A stretch of DNA of 64,000 bases, from NCBI GenBank assembly GCA_021300575.1, contig JAJTDM010000024.1, forward strand, positions 1 through 64,000, read 5' to 3'. Positions within the stretch are counted from its first letter, which is position 1; each line of letters starts with the position of its first letter. The translations under genes and the position numbers were made by a program. This DNA is from Rubrivivax sp. Its GTDB lineage: Bacteria > Pseudomonadota > Gammaproteobacteria > Burkholderiales > Burkholderiaceae_C. This document shows, piece after piece, positions 52,507 through 61,500 of this stretch. The notes under the pieces were generated by a model. That model saw only the letters and a program-made list of their open reading frames with translations. It had not been told where the DNA came from and did not search any database.

Positions 52507-54087
52507 ATGGCCACCGACGACTTCTTCCGCGCACGGCTGGATGGCATGGTGGACCCTCGGCATCCGCTGGCCGTGCTGGCTCGCAAGATGCCGTGGTCAG
52601 AGATCGAGGCTGCACTGGCCCCGGCTTTTGCCCACAAGGACCGCAAGGGCCGCTCGGTGGAGGGAGCCGACATGTTCGGCCCGACGCTGTCGGTGGCCGG
52701 TGCGGGTGTCAGCCCTGCGGGCCGGCCTCGCCTGCCGATTCGCTTGATGGTGTCGCTGCTGTACCTGAAGCACGCCTTCAACCAAAGCGACGAGTCCGTG
52801 GTCGAGCGCTGGAGTGAGAACGTTGTCTGGCAGCTCTTCTCGGGCATGGAGTACTACACGCCGAAGTTGCCGTGCGATGCCACCCAGATCAGCCGGTTTC
52901 GTAAGGTCCTGGGTGAGGCCGGCGTGGAGCAGCTTTTGAGGACCACCATCGAGACGGCGGTGGCCATCCAGGCGGTGAAGAAGACCGAGTTCGAGCGCGT
53001 GATCGTGGACACCACCGTCCAGGACAACGAAGTTGCGGCGAAGGCTCATATCGGCGCAGCCGATGTGAAGCTGCGCAGCAGCGGCCGCAGCCACAAGGCC
53101 ATTGCCCACCCGACCGACGCACGGCTGCTGGACGTAGCCCGCCAGATCGTCGTGCGCTACGCCCAGCGCGCAGGCATCGCGCTGAAGATGACCTACGAGC
53201 GCGAAGGCAGGACGCTGCGCCGGCGTGCTGGTGGCTACGCCCACGCCAAGCAGTTCAAGCGCCTGAAGACCGTGCTCAAGCGCCAGCGCACGATCCTGGG
53301 CGTATTGGTGCGGGAGGTCACCCGCAAGATGGCCCAGATGGGCGGCATGGCCGCCGATGTGAAGGCCAGGCCGAGCACCGTGCTGGAGCGGGCCGAGCGC
53401 ATCCGCACCCAGAAGACCAAGGACAAGAACAAGCTGTACGCGATGCACGCCCCGGAGGCCGAGTGCATCGGCAAGGGCAAGGCGCGCAAGCCCTACGAGT
53501 TCGGCGTCAAGGCCAGCATCGCGGTCACCCACGGCAAGGGCTTGATGGTGGGCGCCAGAACCTTCCCCGGCAACCCCTACGACGGCCACACGCTGGCCGC
53601 CCAGATCGAGCAGACCGCCACGCTGCTGGAGAACATCGGCGCCAAGCCCACCACGGCGGTGGTGGACCTGGGCTATCGCGGCGTGGATGACGATGTGCCT
53701 GCAGTGAACGTCATCCATCGAGGCAAGGCCAAGAGGCTGACGACCAGGCAGAAGACTTGGCTGAGAAGACGCCAAGCCGTGGAGCCGGCCATCGGGCACC
53801 TCAAGGCTGATCACCGCATGGACAGGTGCTGGCTCAAGGGGTCTGAAGGCGACGCACTGCACGCGGTGCTGTGCGCAGCGGGCTTCAACATCCGCTGGCT
53901 GATGCGCGCCATCGCCGCGCAGGCGCTTGTTTTTGTCTTTTTCTGGCTGAGGTTGTGGGCCCAGATGGCCCTGGGCGAGCGCTATGCGGCCGTCAGGCGA
54001 GCACAGGGCCAACCAGACCAGACTACGCGGCTTCTTGGTCAGCCTGCCCGGGGTGGCCATCGATTCGCACCCGGGGCGGCGGGATGA
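52507..54087 (+). CDS. IS5-family DDE transposase
   Basis: This 526-residue transposase is intact. The DDE acidic residues can be placed in VDTTVQ, VVDLGYRGVD and AVEPAIGHLKADHRMDR. The N-terminal part (FFRARLDGMVDPRHPLAVLA) is typical of long IS5-family transposases, in which the DDE core is interrupted by an insertion (about residues 230-330 here). Its stop lies 16 bases before the right end of the element. Because it is intact, the element may be active. Confidence 0.88.
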   Translation: MATDDFFRARLDGMVDPRHPLAVLARKMPWSEIEAALAPAFAHKDRKGRSVEGADMFGPTLSVAGAGVSPAGRPRLPIRLMVSLLYLKHAFNQSDESVVERWSENVVWQLFSGMEYYTPKLPCDATQISRFRKVLGEAGVEQLLRTTIETAVAIQAVKKTEFERVIVDTTVQDNEVAAKAHIGAADVKLRSSGRSHKAIAHPTDARLLDVARQIVVRYAQRAGIALKMTYEREGRTLRRRAGGYAHAKQFKRLKTVLKRQRTILGVLVREVTRKMAQMGGMAADVKARPSTVLERAERIRTQKTKDKNKLYAMHAPEAECIGKGKARKPYEFGVKASIAVTHGKGLMVGARTFPGNPYDGHTLAAQIEQTATLLENIGAKPTTAVVDLGYRGVDDDVPAVNVIHRGKAKRLTTRQKTWLRRRQAVEPAIGHLKADHRMDRCWLKGSEGDALHAVLCAAGFNIRWLMRAIAAQALVFVFFWLRLWAQMALGERYAAVRRAQGQPDQTTRLLGQPARGGHRFAPGAAG

Positions 54088-54092
54088 ATTTC

Positions 54093-54103
54093 GCAGGGCC
54101 GAC
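54093..54103. repeat. right terminal inverted repeat of IS5-family element
   Basis: GCAGGGCCGAC, the exact inverted partner of 52382-52392. The C at 54103 also supplies the last base of the minus-strand stop codon of the neighbouring small gene. Confidence 0.75.
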
Positions 54104-54507
54104 TAATCAGGTTTCGTCAAGCGAGCCAGCCCGAGCGGGTCGGCCAGCTTGTTCGAGAGCTTTTCCCTCGCCAGCACCCACAGGTCGACCGCCTGGTCCA
54201 TCCTGTCCTGCGCCATCTGCCAGGCACTCTTAGGTTCTTCGATCACCGGAGTGGCTGCATCCCCCGGGCATTCTGCGATTGGGCTTCCTGCGCTTTTCGG
54301 AGGCGGCGCCGCTTCTGCAAAGGACGGTGTCGACGGCTGCCCGTCCTGAATGAGAATCTCGTGCGCCTTCCGCGCCTGCTCGCGCAGCTGGCGCTCGCGC
54401 TCGGCTTCGCGGTCTTCCGCGAGGCGCTGCGCTTCGTACTCGGCGTTCTCCTGATCGAAGCGCTGCTGCTTCTCCTCCCAGCTCAAGTTGTCGTCGTCTT
54501 GATCCAT
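54103..54507 (-). CDS. small coiled-coil protein of the muramidase module
   Basis: This 134-residue protein is Glu/Arg/Gln-rich, with a predicted coiled coil at residues 8-50 (EEKQQRFDQENAEYEAQR and onward) and a helical C-terminal part ending in LGLARLTKPD. It is unrecognised. Its start overlaps the end of the upstream gene by 25 bases. The stop codon TAG is completed by the first base of the IS end, so the original reading frame may have run about 20 codons farther before the insertion. Confidence 0.6.
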   Translation of the reverse strand: MDQDDDNLSWEEKQQRFDQENAEYEAQRLAEDREAERERQLREQARKAHEILIQDGQPSTPSFAEAAPPPKSAGSPIAECPGDAATPVIEEPKSAWQMAQDRMDQAVDLWVLAREKLSNKLADPLGLARLTKPD

Positions 54508-54872
54508 GCCCAGCGGCGCTCCTTTCTGGCGGTGGCCAATGCGATGTCGTGCACCCGCAGGATCCAGTTTTCCGAATCTTCGCCGACCCAGCGGTCAATA
54601 GGGTATACCCAGGGGATGCTTTCGTTCTCCTGGAAGCTGAGTCCCCAGCAGAGGGCCACCTTGAAAAACACGGCAATGCCGATGTTGGAGCCGACGCCCG
54701 CCGCCAAGGCTTTGTCGATCGTCTTGTCGATAGCGTCCCGCAGCTGGACGTCGTTCAGCTGCCGGCATCGCTCGGCGAACGGGCCACGCGCTTTATCGAA
54801 CAGGTCATGCCTCAGGCGCTCTTCTCGCTGCTCGCGGAGAAACTCGATCTGATCGACGTTGAAACACAGCAT
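54483..54872 (-). CDS. hypothetical protein of the muramidase module
   Basis: This 129-residue protein is unrecognised. The N-terminal half is helical and charged (VDQIEFLREQREERLRHDLF); a hydrophobic glycine-containing segment (residues 56-78) could be a single membrane span. Trp-rich motifs (WVGEDSENWI) follow. It lies between the exported SH3-like protein and the coiled-coil protein on the same strand. It may take part in effector handling or immunity; no family link could be made. Confidence 0.6.
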   Translation of the reverse strand: MLCFNVDQIEFLREQREERLRHDLFDKARGPFAERCRQLNDVQLRDAIDKTIDKALAAGVGSNIGIAVFFKVALCWGLSFQENESIPWVYPIDRWVGEDSENWILRVHDIALATARKERRWAWIKTTTT

Positions 54873-55003
54873 GCAGAATGCACAGGATCCAACTGAGGAT
54901 GCTAGCTGCCGTGGGGCCGTGGGGAGGGGAAGTGGAGCAGGCGATGGGAATCGAAATCACATCTTGAGCTTTCGGAAGGGTCGGACGCAGTCCTCCGCTA
55001 GAG

Positions 55004-55612
55004 TTATTTTGCCTGACTGCGTGATGCATCCAAGGCGGCCAGACCGTCAGCAGCCAGCCAGCCGCTCGTTCGGCGTCCCGTGGTCCGGTTGACGAACTCG
55101 GCCAATGCCCAACCCTCCACCTCCTGACTGATGCCGACCACGTCGCCTCGAACGAGGTAGCCTTGCCGCTTGGCTGACGCTTGCGGTGATGCATGAAAGA
55201 AGAGCCTCGTATCGCGCACCACACGCAGCTGGGTCCACGCACCATCTGCTACCTTGCTCAGGGGCAAGCTTATGTCGATGAGAGGGAGCAACACCATGCC
55301 GCACCCGTCATGGTCACGGCCACCCTGGATGGAGAGCAGCACATCGTCGCCATGTGTCGAAAGCGTGCCTTCCATCGTGCCGACTGCACTCCAACTGTTA
55401 ATCCGCACCCTGCCGGACGAACTGGGCCCTGCCAGGAAGAACGAGCAGCGCTTCGAAGGCCCCTCTCCCTGCAACTCCAAGTAGTGGCCTTGGACCGTAC
55501 CGTCTGGCGCAACAGCCAGCATCAGCCCCTCGTACAGGCCGGGCTTGAGAGTCGCAGCGTGAGCACTTGCGCCCAACAGAAGCAGGACAAACCAGGCGCG
55601 GAAGTACCTCAT
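55004..55612 (-). CDS. exported SH3-like protein, candidate muramidase immunity protein
   Basis: This 202-residue protein has a clear signal peptide (residues 1-19, ending Ala-His-Ala), so it should be periplasmic. A beta-rich middle domain (residues 20-115) is followed by a bacterial SH3-like region (about 120-195) including LVRGDVVGISQEVEGWALAEF and RRTSGWLAADGL. Its ATG overlaps the stop of the upstream muramidase gene (ATGA), the usual layout for effector-immunity pairs. A periplasmic location fits protection against a wall-degrading toxin. Confidence 0.75.
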   Translation of the reverse strand: MRYFRAWFVLLLLGASAHAATLKPGLYEGLMLAVAPDGTVQGHYLELQGEGPSKRCSFFLAGPSSSGRVRINSWSAVGTMEGTLSTHGDDVLLSIQGGRDHDGCGMVLLPLIDISLPLSKVADGAWTQLRVVRDTRLFFHASPQASAKRQGYLVRGDVVGISQEVEGWALAEFVNRTTGRRTSGWLAADGLAALDASRSQAK

Positions 55613-56415
55613 GGAGACTGCCCGCCTGCTTTTGCCACAGGGGTGCTGTACTTCTTGTAGGCCTTTTCGATGCGTTTGTCGTAGTCGCCGTAGTCTTTGC
55701 CGTTGTAGATGGTCGCCATCTGAACGTAGTCCATCTCTCGCAGCGCCGTCACCAGCGCGTTGCGCTTCTTGCAGAAACCAACGAAGGCCTCAAGCTGGCC
55801 TTTTTCACCTGCACGCATGGCGGCGACAAAACTTTGCACGGACTTGTAGCCACAGTCTGCATAGTTGAACCCCATGACCTGAAACATGCCCCACGAGCAA
55901 GCCATCAGTGCGGCATCTTCGTCGAGTGCCATGGCGGACTCTAGCGTCGCCCATGCCGCAACCTGATCCTTGTTGTTGGTCTTCCATTCCGCCCCCGCCT
56001 TCTGGGTGTACGGATAGGACAACAGGGGATACTTCTTGTCGTACGCCTTGTGGGTGTACTTGCGAAAGATATGGCCCTCAAAGGCAATGACTGGCCGGCC
56101 GTCGGAGCCAAAGCCATTCTTCCCCCCCGACTCAACGTGAGCGAAGGCACGCACCATTGCTGTGGACACCCCTGGCCCCAGGGCCGCTGCTGCCCTTTCG
56201 AAATCTGCAGCCGTCAGGGGGGTCCGACTCGTTGATGGTGCGGCCCGGCAAACGGCAAGCGACCTCGGAGCCGGAGGCTCGGGGGCGCGAAGGTAGTCTG
56301 GGACGATCCCCACAGTGCCGCTGATCGGTGAGCGGCTGAGGCACATCGTCCCAAGGTCTATCTCGTACGGGTTGACCACCATGCACATCGGGCCTTTGGC
56401 CCTTACCGCCGTCAC
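55609..56415 (-). CDS. DUF3380 N-acetylmuramidase, likely T6SS effector
   Basis: This 268-residue protein has an N-terminal unknown region (residues 1-65) and a DUF3380 muramidase domain (66-258). The domain contains HVE95SGG with the expected catalytic Glu, VIAFEGHIF, the central CSWGMFQVMGFNY and the C-terminal YNGKDYGDYDKRIEKAY. Enzymes of this family cut the glycan strands of peptidoglycan. No signal peptide is seen, as expected for a T6SS cargo delivered by the spike. I chose the GTG at 56415 because AGGAAA precedes it; an in-frame TTG at 56418 and an ATG at 56385 are also possible. Confidence 0.82.
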   Translation of the reverse strand: MTAVRAKGPMCMVVNPYEIDLGTMCLSRSPISGTVGIVPDYLRAPEPPAPRSLAVCRAAPSTSRTPLTAADFERAAAALGPGVSTAMVRAFAHVESGGKNGFGSDGRPVIAFEGHIFRKYTHKAYDKKYPLLSYPYTQKAGAEWKTNNKDQVAAWATLESAMALDEDAALMACSWGMFQVMGFNYADCGYKSVQSFVAAMRAGEKGQLEAFVGFCKKRNALVTALREMDYVQMATIYNGKDYGDYDKRIEKAYKKYSTPVAKAGGQSP

Positions 56416-56551
56416 CAAGATTTCCTTTCGTGCTGACCGTTACAGCAGTTACGCGTGTGTGATGCCGTCAAGGATGGCAACCGACCTGACGTGATGTGCG
56501 AATCATCGCCAAGCTTGGCTCGCGCCGCCCGCCAATCCAGCCCCTCGCCCC

Positions 56552-57010
56552 TCACGCATCCTCTGCCGACCCGCTGCCCTTGCGCAACGAACCACTGCCC
56601 AGGCTCCCTCCCGCCGCGCGCACTGCGGCGCGCGCTTGAGCCAAGAGTCCCATCGCGGCGGCCTTGGTTCTTGCGCCGGTCTCGTCACGGATGAGCTTAA
56701 GCACGCTGGCAACTTCACCTTCGCTCATGGGCTCTTCGTTCATGAGCTTTCTTTCGATGATGGGCGCCACCTTCTTGCAGGTGACCATGCCGATCACCAG
56801 GCCCGCGGCGCCGCCTGCGGCAATGCCCTGCAAGCCCAGGATGCGGCCCACGGACACGCCCGTGATGGCCGCGCCGGCCACGCAGGCGCCATAAGAGATG
56901 TCCTTGCGGTCTTTCTCGGTGAAGATGTCAAAGCTTTCCAAGGCAGGTTCTCCATGGGGAAGGTTGTGGAGTACAGCGTTCTCGGGTTTCAACCCTTCTT
57001 TGGCCTTCAT
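56552..57010 (-). CDS. glycine-zipper membrane protein beside PAAR-like gene
   Basis: This 152-residue protein has a hydrophobic, glycine- and alanine-rich hairpin at residues 40-80 (YGACVAGAAITGVSVG, then GLQGIAAGGAAGLVIGMV), like glycine-zipper membrane proteins. Soluble charged regions flank it. The C-terminus is Ala/Gly/Ser-rich. I cannot name a family. It is divergent from the PAAR-like gene and lies upstream of the muramidase gene on the same strand. It could be a small membrane-active effector, an immunity protein or an unrelated envelope protein. Confidence 0.6.
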   Translation of the reverse strand: MKAKEGLKPENAVLHNLPHGEPALESFDIFTEKDRKDISYGACVAGAAITGVSVGRILGLQGIAAGGAAGLVIGMVTCKKVAPIIERKLMNEEPMSEGEVASVLKLIRDETGARTKAAAMGLLAQARAAVRAAGGSLGSGSLRKGSGSAEDA

Positions 57011-57311
57011 GCAGCTCTGTGGCGCGATTGGCCGTTGACCGCCGTCCTCCAGGCAGGAAGCTTAGCGTCAAAAGCGGATGTCGCTTCGGAACTCACCCAA
57101 GAGTGCGGAACCTCGCGGGCACGGGCGCGTTCCCTGAAGCGGATGCCCCGTTCTTCAAGGGAGGCCGCCTGCCGCCAGGTTCGCATTTCCCTGGCCTGCC
57201 GGGTGCCAGACCGATAAACTTCGCTGGCGCTCGCGGGACCGTGAGCCAAAAGCCTTCCCGATCAGCGCCCGCAGGCGCCCCCGCAAGCCCAGCGCGACGC
57301 GCCTTCTGATC
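57011..57311. other. intergenic region between glycine-zipper gene and PAAR-like gene
   Basis: These 301 bases separate the two divergent start codons. I see no gene, strong promoter pair, large repeat or terminator. Transcription of both genes probably begins here. Confidence 0.5.
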
Positions 57312-57701
57312 ATGCCCCTGCAAGTCGTCAACACCGCACAGCTCAGCTGCTCCATGGGCATGGCCCCGAGCAGCCTGGTCGTGCTGCCCGTCAACCGCGT
57401 CATGTCCGGCAACCAGCCGGCGGCCAACATCATGGATCACAAGCCCATGGTGAACATCCTTCCCTTTGGCATGTGCCGCAGCCTGGCCAACCCCACCGTG
57501 GCATCGGCCACGGCTGCCGCCATGGGCACGCTCACGCCCATGCCGTGCATTCCCAACACGCCCGCGCCCTGGACGCCAGGGGCCACCACGGTGTTGCTGG
57601 GCAACATGCCTTCGCTGGATAACACCTGCAAGCTCACTTGCATGTGGGCCGGAATGATCAGCGTCACCAACCCCGGGCAAACCACACACATCATTCCCTG
57701 A
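57312..57701 (+). CDS. DUF4280 PAAR-like spike-tip protein
   Basis: This 129-residue protein starts LQVVNTAQLSCSMGMAPSSL and ends with WAGMISVTNPGQTTHI, the pattern of DUF4280 PAAR-like proteins, which sharpen the VgrG spike. Cysteines at residues 13, 55, 79 and near 106-110 lie in conserved positions. It has no toxin extension. It probably forms the tip for a cargo encoded nearby. Confidence 0.87.
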   Translation: MPLQVVNTAQLSCSMGMAPSSLVVLPVNRVMSGNQPAANIMDHKPMVNILPFGMCRSLANPTVASATAAAMGTLTPMPCIPNTPAPWTPGATTVLLGNMPSLDNTCKLTCMWAGMISVTNPGQTTHIIP

Positions 57702-57769
57702 GGGGCCTGCGGGCGGCGTACAGTCACGCCCCAGCGATCTTGCGGTAACCCCTGCGTCAAGCCTGTGCC

Positions 57770-58567
57770 ATGAGTTCATCACCCGCCCTGGAATTCGCTT
57801 CGGCCCTGGACATGGGCCGCGCGCGCAGCAACAACGAAGACGCCATTGCGCTGGATCCTCAGGCCCGGTTGGCCGTTCTGGCCGACGGCATGGGTGGCTA
57901 CAACGCAGGGGAGGTGGCCTCCGAGATGGCCACCCGCATCATCAGCCAGGGCTTGGGCCGGTGGCTCCAGAACCTGGGCACCCCGCCCTCCGAGAGCGTG
58001 CTGCATGAGGCCATCGAAGACTGGGGCCGCCACGCCAACCGCACCATCTTCGAATCTGCGCGGGACGTCAAGGAACACCACGGCATGGGCTCCACCGTGG
58101 TGTTGGCCGTCTTCACGGGCGACCTCCTTGTGGTCGGCCATGTGGGAGATTCCCGCGCCTACCGGCTGCGGCAAGGTCAGCTGGATCGCCTGACGCGTGA
58201 CCATTCGCTGCTGCAGGAACAACTCGACGGCGGGCTGATCACCCAGGAGCAGGCCCTGACCTCCACGCACCGCAACCTCGTCACCCGTGCGCTGGGCATG
58301 GACGAGCAGGTGGAGGTCGAGACCCGTTCCCATGAAATGCGCTCGGGCGACATCCTCCTGATGTGCTCGGACGGCGTCTACGACCTGCTGGATGACCAGG
58401 AGATGGCCCGTCTGATCGGGCAGGCCGAGACCCTGGACGCGGCCTGCAAGGCCCTGGTCGAGGCCGCCAACGATGCCGGCGGCAAGGACAACATCTCCGT
58501 CGTGCTGGTGCGCGTCGGCGCCGAGCCCGGCAAGCGCAAGATGTCCTGGTGGCCGTTCAAGCGCTGA
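57770..58567 (+). CDS. pppA: PP2C-family Ser/Thr phosphatase PppA
   Basis: This 265-residue phosphatase has the PP2C metal-binding motifs RSNNEDA (residues 17-23), ADGMGGYNAGE (38-48), GHVGDSRAYRL, MCSDGVYDLLD and GGKDNISVV. In H1-type T6SS it removes the phosphate placed by PpkA on the Fha protein, switching the system off. It lies 68 bases after the spike-tip gene and is convergent with the kinase gene. Confidence 0.92.
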   Translation: MSSSPALEFASALDMGRARSNNEDAIALDPQARLAVLADGMGGYNAGEVASEMATRIISQGLGRWLQNLGTPPSESVLHEAIEDWGRHANRTIFESARDVKEHHGMGSTVVLAVFTGDLLVVGHVGDSRAYRLRQGQLDRLTRDHSLLQEQLDGGLITQEQALTSTHRNLVTRALGMDEQVEVETRSHEMRSGDILLMCSDGVYDLLDDQEMARLIGQAETLDAACKALVEAANDAGGKDNISVVLVRVGAEPGKRKMSWWPFKR

Positions 58568-58597
58568 GCCTGCCCAGCAGCCGCGGTCGCTGAAGGC

Positions 58598-61500
58598 TCA
58601 GCGCAGCACGGCAGGGCCCTTGGGTTCGGGCACCCCGGACGCTCCCAGCTGGAAGGCGCGGCGCTGCCAGCGCGCGGTTTCGTCTGCAGGCGCCTTCTCC
58701 GCCACGGCGATCTCCCAGCGGCGCTTGGCGGCGGCCGCGTTGCCGCCCTCGGCCGCACGCTCGTAGGCCGCCTTGGCCGGGCGCATCTGGCCCGCCTTTT
58801 CCAGTTCCTGGGCGCGCTGGTACTGGAACGCCGGGCTGGCTTCCTCGCGGGCCTTGGCCGCCTTTTCCGCAGCGGCTTTGTCTGATGCAGCCTTCTCCGC
58901 GGCGGCCTTCTCGGCCGCAGCCTTGTCCGCAGCGGCTTTCTCCCCTGCGGCTTTGTCGGCAGCCGCCTTCTCGGCAGCAGCCTTCTCGGCAGCTGCCTTT
59001 TCGGCGGCGGCTTTTTGCGCAGCAGCCCTGTCGGCTGCGGCCTTGTCTGCAGCAGCCTTCTCCGCGGCGGCCTTCTCCGCTGCGGCTTTTTCCGCAGAGG
59101 CCTTGTCTGCCGCCGCTTTTTCGGCCGCGGCCTTCTCGGCTGCCGCCTTGTCTGCGGCCGCCTTGTCTGCAGCGGCCTTCTCCCCCGCCGCCTTGTCTGC
59201 GGCCGCCTTGTCCCGGGCCGCCTTGTCCTGACCTGACTTGTCTTGCGCCGTCTTGGCGGCCGCGTCACGCGCTTCCTTGTCCTTGGCGGCCTTCTGGCTG
59301 GCCTCGCGGGCTTCCTTTTCCAGCCGTGCGCGCTCGGCCTCGCCGGCCTTGTCAGGCCCCTTCGCCGTGGGCGGGGGCGCAGGCGCCTTCTCGGGCCGCT
59401 GCTCGGCCTGCGGTGCTGGCGCAGGCGCTGGCGCTGGCGCAGGGGTCGTGACCGGCGCGGGCTTGCTGGGGGCCGCGTCTGGCTTCGGGTCGCCCCGGCC
59501 CATCATGAGGGCGATGCCAACCACCGCCGCCACGGCCACGCCGCCGCCCACGATGAGCCCGGTCTTGCTCTTGGCCGGCGCCGGTGCAGAGGCGGCCACG
59601 CCAGAGGTCCGCGTCGCGGATGCCGTCGCGGCCTGCGTCGCCTTGGCTGCAGTGGCAGCTGATGCCGTTGCCGCCGCCTCGCCTTGCGGGGCGGGCGCGT
59701 CCTGCAGCAAGGCCAGGGGGTCGGTTGCGGCTGAGGAGGCCGGGCTTGCGGCTCCGGCTTCCCCCAGCCGGAAGGCCGGGCCCGCCAGGCGTGTGGCGTC
59801 CTCTCCCGCCGCCGGCGCTGCGGCCAGCGGCGAGGCGCGCCCCAGCCGCGTGGCGTCGTCGGCAACGGCCTCGGGTGGTGGGGCCTCGCGCGCAGCCCGG
59901 GCTTCCTGTTCCCTCAGAGCCCGCTCGGCGGCCTCGCGTTCTTGCTGTTCCCTGCGCGCTTGCTCGGCAGCTTCGCGGGCTTCCTGCTCCTTGCGGGCGC
60001 GCTCGGCCGCCTCCTGGGCTTCACGGGCCTGCTGCTCGCGTTGCAGGCGCTCGCGCTCCTCGGCCTCGCGTGCGGCCCGGGCCTCCTGCGCCTTGCGCTC
60101 TTGCTCCGTGCGCGCCTGCTCGGCCTCGCGGGCCTCCTGCTCCTTGCGCGCACGCTCCTCGGCCTCCCGCGCGGCACGCTCTTCCTGTTCCTTGCGGGCG
60201 CGCTCGGCCGCTTCCTGGGCTTCACGGGCCTGCTGCTCGCGCCGCTTGCGCTCAAGCTCCTCGGCTTCGCGCGCGGCCCGGGCCTCCTGTTCCTTGCGCG
60301 CCGCCTCGGCGGCCTCACGTGCTTGCTGTTCCTTGCGTGCCTTCTCGGCGGCTTCGCGGGCTTCCTGCTCCCTGCGCGCCTTCTCGGCCGCCTCGCGTGC
60401 CGCGCGCTCTTCCTGTTCCTTGCGTGCCCGCTCGGCGGCCTGCCGGGCCTCTTGCTCGCGGCGGGCCTTCTCGGCCGCCTCGCGGGTCTCCTGCTCCTTG
60501 CGGGCGCGCTCGGCCGCTTCCTGGGCTTCACGGGCCTGCTGCTCGCGCAATTGGCGCTCACGTTCCGCGGCCTCTCGTGCGGCGCGTTCTTCCTGCTCCT
60601 GGCGAGCGCGCTGCGCGGCTTCCCGCGCTACCTGTTCCTGGCGTTCCCTGTCGGCCGCTTCCCGGGCCAGCTGTTCACGCTGCAGGCGTTCGGCCTCCAG
60701 CGCGGCCGCCTCGGCGCGCACGCGCTCCACGGCCGCGGGCGAGGGCACCATCGTGGCGTCCGGGGCCGGGGCAGGCTGCAACGAGGGTGAGGAAGGTGCC
60801 GTGCCGGCGGTGCCCGCAACCGAGGCGGTGCTGCCCGTCGTGCCTGCCAGGCTGGCCGAGCCCGCCGAACCTTGGGAGTCGTCGCTCGGGCTCAGCATGC
60901 GCAGCCGCCTGCGGGCCCGGGCCGTGAAAGTGCCGTTCGGGAAGGCCTTCAGGAAATCGGTGAAATCCGCCGGGTCGTCGGATTCCTGGATCTCTTTCCA
61001 GTAGACCAGCTCCATTTCCTGGGAAACAGCCGTGGGTGCCGTGGTGCCCGTACCCGCCGTGCTGGCGGCTGCGCTCGTCCCGGAGGTGCCGGCACCTGCG
61101 GTGGCCGCCCCCTGCCGGCTGGCGCTGCCGGTGGAAGGCGCCGGTGACGCATCGGCACCGGGCGGCACCGCAGTCCTGGCAGGCTGGTCGCTGCCGCGCC
61201 CCAGCGCCCGCAGGGCCATGGCGAAGTCGCGGGCGGTGGCGTAGCGCTGGGTACGGTCCTTCGCCAGCGCCTTCATGATCACCGCGTCGTAGGCCGCGGT
61301 CAGGGCAGGGTTCTGCGCCGAGGGCAGCTTCGGGTCCTGCATCACGATGGCCGTGGAGATCGCGAAGTCGCTGGGCCCGTCGAAGGGCTTCTGCCCCGTC
61401 ACCATCTCGTACAGCAGCACGCCCACGGCGAACAGGTCGGAGCGGTTGTCGATGTCGCGCAGGCCCTGCACCTGCTCTGGCGACATGTCCTTCAGCGTTC

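Larger units (their letters stand above)
52382..54103 (+). mobile_element. IS5-family insertion sequence
   Basis: A 1.7-kb element bounded by inverted repeats GTCGGCCCTGC (left) and GCAGGGCCGAC (right), extending inward with AAA after one mismatch, and holding one intact transposase. TAA is found at 52376-52378 and at 54104-54106. If these are the 3-base target duplication (TNA type), the left end would begin three bases earlier, at 52379. It lies between the two T6SS cargo regions. Confidence 0.75.

Noticed and set aside
54361-54852. Plus-strand open frame with hydrophobic leader opposite the coiled-coil gene
   Set aside because: The leucine-rich leader is the antisense of Glu/Gln/Arg codons of the minus-strand coiled coil, and the rest has no protein-like pattern.
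58850-60670. Regular repeats that at first sight resemble an array
   Set aside because: They are contiguous in-frame codon repeats inside ppkA without spacers, so they are not a CRISPR array. No CRISPR array was found in the window.
59238-61004. Long plus-strand open frame rich in Ala, Ser, Arg and Cys
   Set aside because: It is the complement of the repetitive part of ppkA. The repeated codons create open frames on both strands, and no domain is visible.
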